This document shows, piece by piece, positions 32,561 through 43,682 of a DNA stretch of 64,000 bases. Every line of letters starts with the position of its first letter. The stretch's first letter is position 1. The stretch lies in assembly GCA_037176725.1 (NCBI GenBank), contig JAZBRS010000029.1, forward strand, positions 121,491,001 through 121,555,000, written 5' to 3'. The position numbers and the translations under genes were made by a program. The notes below the pieces were generated by a model. The model made no database searches and had not been told where the DNA came from. It saw only the letters and a program-made list of their open reading frames with translations. Source of the stretch: Posidonia oceanica. Taxonomy: Eukaryota; Streptophyta; Magnoliopsida; Alismatales; Posidoniaceae.

Positions 32561-33689
32561 CTTCACAGCCCTTGCACAGCCTTCCACCTCATTCCTCTTC
32601 ACTCATTACCCAGCAAACCCAACACACAACCTCCCACATTTCCCGCTCACCAGCAGCCCAACCAACACTCCTCAACCCACTCCATTTTCTCTGCCAAACA
32701 CAGCACCCCTTGCACTCAATCTCACTGACCTTCACTACACAACCCAGCACCAACAAAACCATCTCCTCTCCATTCAGCAAGGAGGGTGGCAACACAATCC
32801 ACATCCTCACACCCAAACAAGTAGCAACACAGCCACCTACACACAACAGAGCTTCCCATTTTCTTCCACATAGCCCAGAAGCCTCCACAAGCATCTGCTT
32901 CATCTTCTTGAGGCCTCCACCAATCCAGAGAGATATCCCACAGCTCAAGAGAGCCACATACCACCGGAAAAGCATTCAAATTTCCCGAGTGATCCAAAAC
33001 CTGCAAATCGGGTTCTGAGTGACAAAACCAACTTCTGGTTGGCTCCACACCTCCGCCGGACCTCCAGCAACTCGCACCGATCATCCCCAGCAGCCACAGC
33101 TCACCGCAGTGCTGCCATGACCCTCCGCCGGACTGCCTGACCCAACCGAGGTCGGCAGCACGCTCTGGCCATCGTCACAGGTAACAAACCTCACCTCTGA
33201 ACTCCTTGCATGTCTACCTTGCTTTCTAGCTAGTTAGATTTAGGTTTAGGGCTTCAGTGTATGTTTCGAGCTCCACCGCTACAGTTCTTCTTCTCCGGCG
33301 ACGATCTGCAGCTCCGCTGCGCGCCGCCGCGCTCTGGACCTCCGTCGCTCCTTCAGACCTTCCCTCGGGCACCACCGGAGTACCAGCGATGCGCTCTGCC
33401 CCGCTCGACCGCTGTCGAGGCCTCTTGCGCCTGCTCCGCCTCTGGCAGTGGCCGGACTTCCACACCGATGTCGGCAACGAGCCTCAAACACCGCTGCGCG
33501 CCGCCAGACCCACCGGAATGCTCAGCTGGCTTCGCCCAAGCCTTCGGACACCTCCGCGCCGCCGCACACCCGCCGAACCGCCGCAGCACCACCTCCTTCT
33601 CCAGCGCAAGCCTGTTGAGCTCGAGCAAGCACTGTAGTACTATAGCACTGTAGCAAGATATAGTTTTGATTTTTATTTTGTTAAGTGCA

Positions 33690-34740
33690 TTGAATTAAAT
33701 TACTGTAAGTTATTTTATTTACATTTCAGTCCAGATTTCAATTGAAGTTATTTAATTTCTACTTTTAACTTTACCGCATTGCAATCAGGTCCCTATGTTT
33801 GTTTATTTTTGCATTTCAGTCCTTTTTCAATTGATAAATCATTTAATCTGCATTTGTAATCATATTGCATTATGATAAACTTCTGCATGTTTATTTATTT
33901 ACATTTAGGTCCAGTCACATGTCATCTGTGATTTAAATGTGATTTTAAACCTTATTGCATTGTAATAAAGCCCTCTGGGTTTTAATTTTTACATTTAGGT
34001 CCAGTTGGTTTCAACTGTGATTTAAATGTGAATTTAAAACTTTATTACATTGCAATAAAGTCCAACAAGTTTCAATTATTACATTTAAGTCCAGTTTATT
34101 TTGAATTGTGATTTAAATGTGATTTTTAAACCTTATTACCTTGTAATAAAGTTTAGCAAGTTTACATTATTGCATTTAGGTCCAGTTTGCTTCCAACTGC
34201 CATTTAAATGTAATTTTAAACTTTATTACATTGCAATAAAGTCCTGTGACTTGTTATTATTACATTTAAGTCCCTTTCACATGCATGCATCATTTAATTT
34301 GCAACTTTAATCATATTGCATTACTTTAAATGCCCAATAGTTTTACAAATTGCATTTCAGTCCATGTTTTTAAACTGTTGCCTATTTGCATGCTTCTTCT
34401 GCATTGCACTTTAGTCCCACATGTTTTCAAAACTGCATGTAGGTCCATTTCTTGCATTATTGCATGCACATCTTTTAATTAATGTTGCATTTAGCCATTG
34501 CTTGCCTATTGCATTGCACCATTAGTTCGTATCATGCATTTGCCCTGTTGCATTGCATTTTGCCATGACATTGCATGTAGGCCCCTACAGTTTCCCTTAA
34601 TTGCACTTAGGTCCTTGCCTTTGCATTTTTACATGCATTGCATCCTCATGTCATTGCATATAGCTCCCTTGTACCTTTTGAGCACCCTTAGCATCATTAC
34701 ATGTAGGACACCTTGCATTGCACACACATACAGGTAATTT
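33690..34740 (+). repeat. Degenerate repeats (acatttaggtccagt family) in LTR F
   Basis: Units of about 70-100 bases recur with acatttaggtccagtt, gatttaaatgtgatttt and ttacattgcaataaagtcc as landmarks (near 33720, 33900, 33985, 34080, 34175 and 34260). Similar words recur in G at 60500-61360. This is non-coding. Confidence 0.7.
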
Positions 34741-37300
34741 GCATTTAGACCCCCACTTAGACCACTTTTCCTGGCCCTTAAGCCATCTAACTTGAAACAT
34801 GAATAACTTTTGATCGGACCATTAGATCTTCACGATCTAACTACCCAGGTCTTCCTGGTTGAGTGATCTAACCAAAGTTATTTCAGATCAGGCCTCAGAT
34901 CTTCAAGATAAGCCCACCTAAATCACTACATATCACTCATTGTCTTGCCATTTGCACTGCATGCATCGTTTTCGCGATCTGTTTTCTCGTGCATGTAGAT
35001 TAGACTTTTCCGCCCTGCTTTCGTTTCCCATTTGCATGTCGCTTCGCATTGCATGGTTTTCACTGCTGTTTTGATTTATCGCCTGCATTCCATTTAGGGT
35101 AGTGATGCTTACTGTCTAGAGTTCTTACGAACCAGGGCTTGCCCCGTTCGAAACACTGATAGTGCTGCTTAGCACATAGATTGCACGTTTAATTCCCTGC
35201 ACACATCTTAGCACTTAGAGCATACATTTGAGCATGTAATCAAGCATTCATGGCATTTAGGCATTCACAGCATGCATCTTCCTGCATATGCGAGCGTTAA
35301 GCCTAGAAAGACTGATTCTTCGGACGTATCGGGGGTGCCTAACATCTTCCCCGAGCGTAACAGAAGTCCTTGCCCATTCTCATGGCCCACAATGACCATA
35401 ATGCCCTCATCCTAAGCACGAGTCATAGGATTGCATATCATTGCATCTTTTGCATGTTTCTCATGCATTTCCCTGGTTTTCCTTGTCTCCCGATTTAATA
35501 GACACGGTGGCCACTCTGATTTTGTCTTATCTTTCCTTTTTCCTCTTTTTCCAGCGTTTCCGAGTAGAGCATCCCTCCTTAGGTCCTACCGCTAATAGCA
35601 ACCTAATTTCGATCGGTGCACGCAAGCTTTGGCATCGTGCATGGACGATCTGAATTTCAGGGTTACTACACCTACATAGGACGCAGGCGCTGCAGCGTCC
35701 AACGCATCTACTGGCCTTATGTTGGTTTCCTTATTTTCTTGCTGCACTATTTTGAATGTTATATCTACGTGAGTCACCTTGCATGCTTTCATTCATGCCA
35801 TCTGCTTGCTATGCTTTAAATCTTGCTTTGATCGTGGCATGTTTCTCATTTTTGCATCACAGTTTGACTTGCCTGGGTGTAGGACGCTAGAGTTCCCAGC
35901 GTCCTATGTTGGACGCTGGTGGAGCTCACGTCCTACTCCCCAATTCATCTGCTTGCATCTTGCATCGTATTGTCTACTTTATTTTGGGATGTTTGGCTAG
36001 CCCATGTGCCTGCATGCTGTTCCATGGGTTTTATTTCAGTTTCTTGCAGGTTTGCATCGTATTTTTGGCATCTTGCATGTTGCAATTTGCATGTTTCAGT
36101 TGGCTAAGTGTTGGACGCAGAATGCTCTGGTGTCCTATGTTGGACGCTGAGTATTCTAGCATCCAACACCCTGCAGCATTTTAAGCCCTGTTTATGCTTG
36201 CATCTTGCTCCTAAATCTTTTCTGATTATTTATCTTGCTTGCCTAGCATGTCCTGCATACCTGCCTTTGCCATGTTGCACTTACATAGCATGCATGCACC
36301 TAGAATGCATCGATTTCCCAAAATTGCATGCTGTTTGCCTCCAGCAGGTGTTGAACGCCCTCTATTCCTGCGTCCAACATTGGACGCAGGTCATTGCTGC
36401 GTCCAACACTTGTAGTTGGCTGAACTTGGTTTTCAAGCGTCGATTTGGTTTCGCTTGTCGCTTTCTGCGTTTTATTGCCTCTGGTACATGCTTTGACACC
36501 CGTGCGTGCTGTCGGACCCCTGTTTTGGCTTTATGCCTCGCATCGTCTGTTTTCCTGTGGTTTCTCGCCTCGAACTCGCTTTCCTTTGCATGTCGCTTGC
36601 ATTGTATGATTTTCCACCCTTGCTTTCGCTTTTCTTTGCATGTCGCTTTGCATTGCATGGTTTTCATCGCTGTTTTGTTTTACCGCCTGCATTTGCATTA
36701 GGGTGGTGATGCTTACTGTCTGTAGTTCTTACGAACTAGGGTTTGCTCGGTTCGAAATGTAGGCAACGCTGCTCAGCTCATAGGCTGCACGTTTAATTTC
36801 CCATGCATAACATTCAGGCATTTAGGCATTTAGGCATTTAAAGCATTAGGCATGCATAGCATCTATCGCCCTCGGGCGTACAGTTAAAGGCAATCATTGT
36901 TGAAATTCTCGCATATGCGAGCGAGAAGCCTAGAAAGACCGATTCTCGGATGTATCGAGGGTGTCTAACACCTTCCCCGTGCATAACAAGAGTCCTTGCC
37001 CTTTCTCTTGGCCCGTAATGACCATTATGCCCTCATCCTAGGCACGAGTCATAGCATTACATCCTTTTTGCATGGTTTTGCATGTCTTTCATGCATTTTC
37101 CCGGTTTTCCTTGTCTCCCGACTGAATAGACATGGTGGCAACTCTAATTTGTCTTATCTTTCCTTTTTTTCCTCTTTTGCCAACGTTTTCGAGTAGAGTT
37201 TCCTTCCTCGGATTCAGCCGTATATAGTAAACCTATTTTCGATCGGTGCACGCGAGCTTTGGCATTGTGTATGGACGATCCGAATTTCAGGATTACTACA

Positions 37301-37908
37301 ATGGGTCCGAGATGGAAGTCGAAGTAGTAGCAATGTTGCTTATACCAGGGAGTGAAGAAGGGGTAGAGTCATACTGATAGGACCAACATTAGCATTGTGT
37401 TCTGCCAGGAAGGAGGCCCAAGGCTTGGGTAACAGGCCAACAGAGGTTGACTGTTGTAGAGTGGTATGCTTTGTGTGTACAGGTGGTTTCTGGTTTGTAC
37501 CATGACCCATGGTAGCAGATCGCTTCCAAACATTCTTCCCCTGATTGACTTCCCGATTAACTTTCCCTCCCTTCCAACCTTTAGGATTTCTAAATGATTA
37601 CCATATAGTTTCTGGTTACCCTTCTGAAGAGAAGACTCCATCGCAAATGAAGTAGCAGGGGGGACCCCAGGACGTAAAGGTAGGGGAATAGATATCCCAA
37701 CTTCTGCAAAAACGAATGGGGTATACATTTCTGGCAATGGCATAATAACGGACATCGGGAAGGGTCTTCTCCATATGCAAACGGATTTTCACTCTAGCAT
37801 AACCTAGGAATTTTACTTGCTCAATACTAAGATCAACCTCCAAAAGTTCAGTAAAGTCACCAACCATTCGATAAAAAAGATTGATGCTCTATAGATGGTG
37901 AGGGATAC
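37301..37908 (-). pseudogene. LINE ORF1, upstream part (between elements A and B)
   Basis: The minus-strand stretch 37867-37616 includes LLEVDLSIEQVKFLGYARVKIRLHMEKTLPD, which resembles the ARVxVEIDLxKPLP segment following the DUF4283 region in plant L1-type ORF1. A frameshifted zinc-knuckle-like piece (PIRFCRSWDI) follows. Further downstream (37600-37301) the sequence is Ser-rich and broken. It joins 11968 once element A is removed. The N-terminal part of ORF1 is cut by element B at 37909. ORF1 would bind LINE RNA; this copy is dead. Confidence 0.6.
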
Positions 37909-40900
37909 TATGAATGCCTGATCCCGCGGATCCGGACCGGAGGGGTTCCGAATGAGAAGAGGAACTTCACGAATAGTGACGTGAAGAAGGAAAGCAAAAG
38001 ATAAGACAAAATAGAGTCGCCACCTAGTCTATTCAATCGGGAGACAAGAAAAACCAAGAAAAGCATAGAAAACAAGCAAATAAATGCAATGCTATGCAAA
38101 GATTGACTCGTGCCAAGGACGAGGGATAAACGGTCATTGTGGGTCTAAAGAAAGGGTAAGGACTCTTGTTACGTACAAGGAAGGTGTTAGGCACCCCCGA
38201 CATGCCCGAGGAATCGGTCTTTCTTGGCTAATCGCTCGCATTTACAAGAATTTCGGCAATGATTGCCTTTAACTGTATGCCCAGGGGGCGATGCATGCTA
38301 TGAATGCTTTAATGCCTAGACGCCTGGATGCCATGCATGGGAAATTAAACATGCAGCCTATGTGCTCAGCAGCGCTGCCTGTGTTTCGAACCAGGTAAAC
38401 CCTGATTCGTGAGAACTCCAGACAGTAAGCATCACTGCTCTAATGCAAATGCAGACGATAAAACAAAATGCCGATAAAACCACACAATGCAAGTACGACA
38501 TGCAAAGGGGAAAGGAAACAAAGCGGAAAACCAAGTAAAACCACACGATGCCAATGTAAAACAAGCAAAGGGGAGAGAAGATGGATTCGATAAACCAAGT
38601 ACAAACCACACGATGCAAGCGTATGCAAAGGGGAAAGAAAACCGACGTGGAAAACCACAGGAAAGCGGGCAATGTAAGGCGCAAAATAAATAGGGGTCCG
38701 GCAGCATGCACAGGTGTCAAAGCATGTGTCGAAGACAGATAAATGTAGAAAGCGGCAAGCAAAATGAAATCGGCACTTTAAAACGATGTTCAGCCAACTG
38801 TAAGTGTTGGATGCAGCTATGACCTGCGTCCAATGTTGGACGCAGGGCCATACAGCATCCAACACAGACAGAAGGAAAAAAAACAATAGAAAACCATGCA
38901 ATCTTTAAAAGCATGCATTCTAAATGTATGGATGCGATGCAAGTGCAATAAGGCAGTAGATGGCATGCATATCATGCAAAGCAATCAAAGTAAATAGCCA
39001 GAGGAAATATTTAATGGCATGGCAAGCATGGAACATGATTTACTCTCTGCAGGGTGTTGGACGCTAGAGTACACAGCGTCCAACACTGGACGTTGAAGCA
39101 CTCTGCGTCTAACAAGGTGCAGACAGAAGCATGGAGAAAGGCATACAAACTGATAGGAAAATCATAGAGGCATGCATCTAAGTTGCTGTAAACAGGTGTA
39201 GGCTAAGCATGCATACATGGGTCATGTAAAAATCCAAAGAGGAAAGGCATCTGCAAAGCATACAAGAAAAAACATAACCAGAGTGTAGGACGCAAGCACC
39301 ACCTGCGTCCTATGTAGGACGCCAGTAGTACCTACGTCCAACATGCTGGAAGGCCAAAGCATGGATAAACCTGCATAAAACCATGATAAAAACCAAGAAA
39401 GCTGGACAACAGCTGCTGTGAGGGCTAAGGACAAGTATGCAAACATGGATCAAGCAAACACAAGTGATTAAAGCATCATGCAAACATTTAAACAACAGCA
39501 GCTGAGCAGAAACATAGGACGTAGAGCACATCTGCGTCCAACATAGGACGCAGAGTGTATCTGCGTCCAACACATAAAAGAAGCATATCATGCTGTAAGC
39601 AAGAACTGAGCTTAGAAACCACTTAAACATGCATGTAAGCTATAGAAAGCAGACTAAACCAAAGCATGCAATGTAGATCAAGCAAGCATTCCATGTAGAA
39701 CATCTTAAGAAGCATGTATAAGGAGAAAAGGGGACAAAAACCCATGCAAATCCACATGCAACCTTAAAAGGAACTTGCAAACCTGGAGAATAGCAGCCAC
39801 AGGGCCCAAACGCCACTAAGCATACATGGAGCAAGTATACAACTCCAAAGGAAGCAATACTCAAGCATGGTAGCAAGTATAAGCATGCAGATAAATAGGA
39901 CGCTGGACACACCAGCGTCCAACGTTGGACGCAGTGTGTTCCAGCGTCCAACATAGGTAAACAGCATACTGAACTGAAGCATGAAATATGGATCCAAACT
40001 AGGATCAAAGCTTGATATTGAATATACCATGGCATCTGTAAGCATAAGAGAAAGCATGTAGAGTAATCTCACAGAGTTGCAACTAAAGCATAACAACATA
40101 AAAGCAAAATGGAGCAAATAAACTAAATGACTTGTAGTGTTGTTGGACGCTGCCTCAGGGCACGTCCAACATTGGACACAGCAGCATGTGCGTCCAACAG
40201 GTCAGGAAGTCTCTCGGTCAAGATCAGTGGCCAAAGTAGCCAAAAATCTCAAACAAACTTGCTAGGAAGCAAGAGTGAGTGACGACGAGCATGTCCATAT
40301 GCTCGGCGCCAGAAATAGGTGGGTGGATTGCTCCACCCACCTCCTCCTCCTCGCGGCTAAAAAACCAAGGCGAGGGGGCATGTGTGCTGTGCTAAACCAC
40401 GTAAAAACTAGCTAGCTACAGTACCACATGCATGTACAAGCTAGAGGTGAAGAAAGGCCTACCTAGTTGCGGCTCGGATGGCGTGTCTGCACTCGGCCGA
40501 TCAGCACGGAAGGAGGTGGCTGGCGAACTCTGGCAAGCTTTCTGGACGCGAGGGAAGCTCGGGGAACTTGGCTGAGGGCTCGGGAAGGTTCGTGAGAGTT
40601 CACTCGAGGCTCTCGAAGCTCTGGATTCTCAAGACGATAAGTGTGGTGAGCTCTGGATCGAGGTGAAGTGCTGGTTTTGTGTTGGGTTCCCTGACATTGG
40701 CAGCGGCTTGGGTAGAGGTTGGCAGGCAATGGCAGGGCATGGCGTGAGTGGGGAGGCCACGAGGGATGTCAAGGGAGTTAGTGGGGTGTGTCTGGAGGTC
40801 GCCGAAGTCTTGGTGGTAGGCGGCGTTGCAATGAGTGGCTGTGTGAGCGGGAAGGCCGCCGGCGGAGGAATGGACGCCGTGGCAGGGAGTTACTTGGCTT

Positions 40901-41240
40901 GGCACCTAGTGGGTGGCTGTAGTGAGGTGAGGGGATGGCTAGTAAGTGCAGTACAGGCGGCGGAGAGGACGGAAGCGGTGAGCCAGAGGTGGCAGTGGCC
41001 GCTGCAACTCTCGACTCGTTGGACGCTGGCACAGAGCTCGTCCAACATTGGACGCTGGCATCCAACAAGCCTGAGTGGGTTTAAAACTTCGGCTAAAAGT
41101 GGCCTAAGGCCTAGGTGGGCTTGAGTGAGGGTTTTAGGGTTGGTTTAGGTGGGTTTGAGAGAAAAAGAGCCATCGCAGAGTCCGAGCAAGCTTGCAGGAG
41201 TATCCACCATCTTCCAGGCAGTCAAAATGGGGTGTCTACT
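37909..41240 (-). repeat. 3' LTR of element B (3332 bp)
   Basis: On the minus strand it starts AGTAGACACCCC at 41240 (TG mutated to AG) and ends GGGCATTCATA at 37909 (CA mutated to TA). The other LTR of B has an intact CA here (TGTGAATGCC at 56482 on the plus strand). It carries the conserved 3' module (near 38380-37920) and the palindrome series. The last bases differ from those of A (GGCATTCACA instead of TACTACA), so A and B are distinct subfamilies at the LTR end. Confidence 0.88.
38800..41065. repeat. Palindrome series in the 3' LTR of B
   Basis: Blocks made of GTTGGACGC and GCGTCCAAC words start at about 38800, 39055, 39283, 39516, 39897, 40140 and 41016. The spacing is about 228-255 except for a gap of about 380 (one block may be lost) and the outlying block about 876 away, mirroring LTR A. 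The series is thus older than the split of the two copies. Confidence 0.75.
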
Positions 41241-41949
41241 GATGCCTCTCCTTGAGCGAGGTCAAGGGAACCGAGGCCGCTGCTCAAGACTGACTAGACA
41301 CCCCTCCTGACGCCGACAGGAGCGTAAATGTTGTTGTGGGCCTGAGTCACTTATTCGGTGGATACACCGAAAATCATGACTCGTTGCCGCAATGAGGATG
41401 CAAATGCAGTGCAATGCAATGGGATGCAACAGGACTGATGCTAAAGTAAAACTTGTACTAATGTTTGCCGCGCTGAACTCCACTGGGGGAGATGCGGGCG
41501 ATGCGTGCAATGCTGATGATCATGAGTTAACGGACTCATCACCAGATAGTTTGGGTTATCGGCCCAAAGAGAGGACGCCGGATAGGGTAACGGGTGTCAT
41601 CCAGGAAGTTTCGGCTGCCAGCCCAAAGAAGATATCGAGGGCAACACAATAAGATGCCCCTAGTATCAGGGATGATACCAGGAGATAGCTGAGACGCCCG
41701 TGGCATCGAAGGAAACGTTAGACAGTTATGACAGGTGTCAACCGAACAGTTTGGGCTGCCAGCCCGGAAGAAAGAAAGATAGCTTGTCCTCGCCCAAGGA
41801 AGCAAGCAAACGGCTAGAGCGGTGAGGAACAAAAGGGGCAAAATTCCTGCGTGAAAGAAAAGGAGGCATCTTTTCTACTGACAAGGCAAGCAAGAAAAGG
41901 TGCACACGACAAACGATAGGTTTCGGACCCACCAACCGCAAAAAGGGGC
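41241..41949 (-). other. 3' untranslated spacer of element B with polypurine tract
   Basis: Next to the LTR, on the minus strand, GACCTCGCTCAAGGAGAGGCATC is the polypurine region shared with A. Further in, 41583-41770 is one copy of the array boundary segment, with a hairpin at 41657-41684 (cctagtatcagggatgatacca). Nothing here looks coding. Confidence 0.6.
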
Positions 41950-43075
41950 CAGGAACGATAAGTACAAGCCTTATTAGACCAGAAAGAAGTCAGGGATGAT
42001 AAGGACGAGCCTCATCAAGGCGGACAGAAACCAGGATTGATAAGTACACGCTTATCAAAATGGAAAGGAAAACCAGGATTGATAAGTACACATCTTATCA
42101 AAACGGAAAGAAAACCAGGATTGATAAGTACACGTCTTATCAAAACGAAAGGAACCAGAAATGATAAGGAACAAGCCTTACAAAACAGAAAGAGGCCAGG
42201 AGCAATAAGTACAAGCCTTATCAAATCGGACCGCCAGAGATGATAAGGACAAGCCTTATCAAACCGGAAAGAAACCAGAAATGATAAGGAACATGCCTTA
42301 TCAAGACGGAAAGAGGCCAGGAGTGATAAGTACAAGCCTTATCAAATCGGATCGCTAGAGATGATAAGGACAAGACTTATCAACCGGGAAGAGGCCAAGA
42401 GTAATAAGTACAAGCCTTATCGAACCGGACCGCCAGAGATGATAAGGACAAGCCTTATCAACCGAAAGGAGACTAGGAGTGATAAGTACAAGCCTTATCG
42501 AACTGGACCGTCAAAGATGATAAGTACAAGCCTTATCAAACCGGACCACCAGAGATGATAAGTACAAGCCTTATCAACCGGAAAGAGACCAGAAATGATA
42601 AGGAACAAGCCTTATCAAGACGGAAAGAGACCAGGAGCGATAAGTACAAGCCTTATCGAACCAGACCGCTAGAGATGATAAGTGCAAGCCTTATCAAACC
42701 GAAAAGAAACCAAAAATGATAAGGAACAAGCCTTATCAAGACGGAAAGAGGACAGGAGCAATAAGTACAAGTCTTATCGAACCGGACCGCCAGAGATGAT
42801 AAGTACAAGCCTTATCAACCGAAAAGAGACCAAAAATGATAAGGAACAAGCCTTATCAAGATGGAAAGAGGCCAGGAACGATAAGTACAAGCCTTATCGA
42901 ATCGGAAAGAGAAGCTGATAGGTGATAGGTTTCGGACCCACCAACCGCGAAAGGGTAACTGATAAGTTTCAAACTTATCGACCGCAAAGGGTTAGAATGT
43001 ATTAAGTTTCAGACTTATCGACCGCAAAGGAAATGCTGATAAATTTCGGACTTATTGACCGCAAAGGATATAGTG
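41950..43075. repeat. Tandem hairpin array of element B (GATAAG/CTTATC)
   Basis: Over 20 copies of a stem-loop GATAAG-(7-8 bases)-CTTATC, typically gataagtacaagccttatc or gataaggacaagccttatc, separated by 25-40 bases rich in accgga, aaagagacc and ccagagat. Near 42955-43060 the word shifts to gataagtttcaaacttatcg and drifts. The array sits at the same place as the CCTCG/CGAGG array of A, but its stem and spacer words are unrelated. Multi-frame open stretches here are repeat artefacts. Confidence 0.85.
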
Positions 43076-43682
43076 GCACCAAAATTCGAAGGCAAAGCGA
43101 ATAAACAGAGGGGTCCGCAACAGTTAGGCATGTCAGCCTAGATGTAGTTGGAGGTGCGATACCACGGGACAGCAAAAAAAGATGCCCCTGGTATTAGGGA
43201 TGATACCAGGGGACAGCCAAAGCGCCCATGGCATCGAAAAGCGATAGACAAAACTAACGCGCTTGTCAAACGAGTAGTTAGGGCTACCAGCCCAAGCGAA
43301 GATCCGATCAGGAGCGCTTGGTGGCTTTACTCGTCTTGACGGTGTTGATTTGCAGAGATTCTGGCGTCCAAATGGGATGTAGGGTCTTCTTGTAGTTTCC
43401 CTTGGCACTAAGAATGTTGGTAGTTGCTTCTGAGCTTGCAAGCTGTCAGGATCTGATAGTGCTCTTTTCATGGCTCTGAGGGGTTAGATTTGTGGAGCTG
43501 AAGCAGCATGTTGAAGATATGATTGTGAGACCATGCATGCATTATGTTATGGAAAGCAAACCAAACACATAAGCAAATGACACAAAACATCCTTGCATTA
43601 ATAAAGTCTTGGTTACACGCCTGTAGCAGGCTGATCAAGGTACAGCAAGACTCAAAATGGGATATGCAGATGTACAAATGCC
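43076..43682 (-). other. Spacer between extra ORF and hairpin array, element B
   Basis: Holds the second boundary segment (about 43083-43320) with the hairpin 43185-43212 (cccctggtattagggatgataccagggg). The part 43326-43682 is unremarkable AT-richer sequence without a credible gene. Confidence 0.55.

Larger units (their letters stand above)
31702..35670 (+). mobile_element. Solo LTR F (3969 bp) with perfect CCTAC target duplication
   Basis: TGTAGACACC at 31702, TACTACA at 35670, and CCTAC on both sides (31697-31701 and 35671-35675); the 5' LTR of A has a single CCTAC at the matching place. There is no primer-binding site, polypurine tract or internal region, so this is a solo LTR left by recombination between two LTRs. 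It starts and ends like the A LTRs and shares the 3' module, but its middle is unrelated: AAACCCTA-rich start, long pyrimidine tract, GC-rich part near 33050-33640, and degenerate repeats. It belongs to a sister subfamily close to G. Confidence 0.92.
11969..37300 (+). mobile_element. Element A: nearly complete Tat-like Ty3/gypsy retrotransposon
   Basis: Both LTRs, primer-binding site, gag, protease, reverse transcriptase, two RNase H domains, integrase, an extra ORF and a hairpin array are present in order on the plus strand. Total span is 25,332 bp. Removing solo LTR F and its duplicated 5 bp leaves about 21.4 kb, in the size class of Ogre/Tat elements. It sits in a LINE with flanking ATAGG/ATGGG. 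In the first 140 or so bases the two LTRs differ at about seven positions, so insertion is not recent. All coding domains have stops or shifts, so it cannot move by itself. Confidence 0.9.
29891..37300 (+). repeat. 3' LTR of element A, split by solo LTR F
   Basis: Starts TGTAGACACC at 29891 and ends TACTACA at 37300, flanked by ATGGG. It is interrupted from 31702 to 35675 by F and one copy of the duplicated CCTAC. Without these it is 3436 bp, against 3429 bp for the 5' LTR. The palindrome blocks match those of the 5' LTR in order: about 30080, 30961, 31212, 31440, 31671 joined to 35676, 35880, 36110 and 36349. Confidence 0.92.

Noticed and set aside
32087..32873. Lys/Glu-rich and Phe/Ser-rich frames in LTR F
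   Set aside because: Composition artefacts of the polypyrimidine tract on one strand and polypurine on the other.
33257..33653. GC-rich frames in LTR F that resemble a short host exon
   Set aside because: Several frames are open on both strands, there is no family similarity, and the stretch lies within an LTR bounded by target duplications.
28197..43075. CRISPR-like repeat-spacer arrays (hairpin repeats at regular distance)
   Set aside because: Repeats are degenerate, spacers are themselves repetitive, no cas genes exist, and the setting is a plant retrotransposon.
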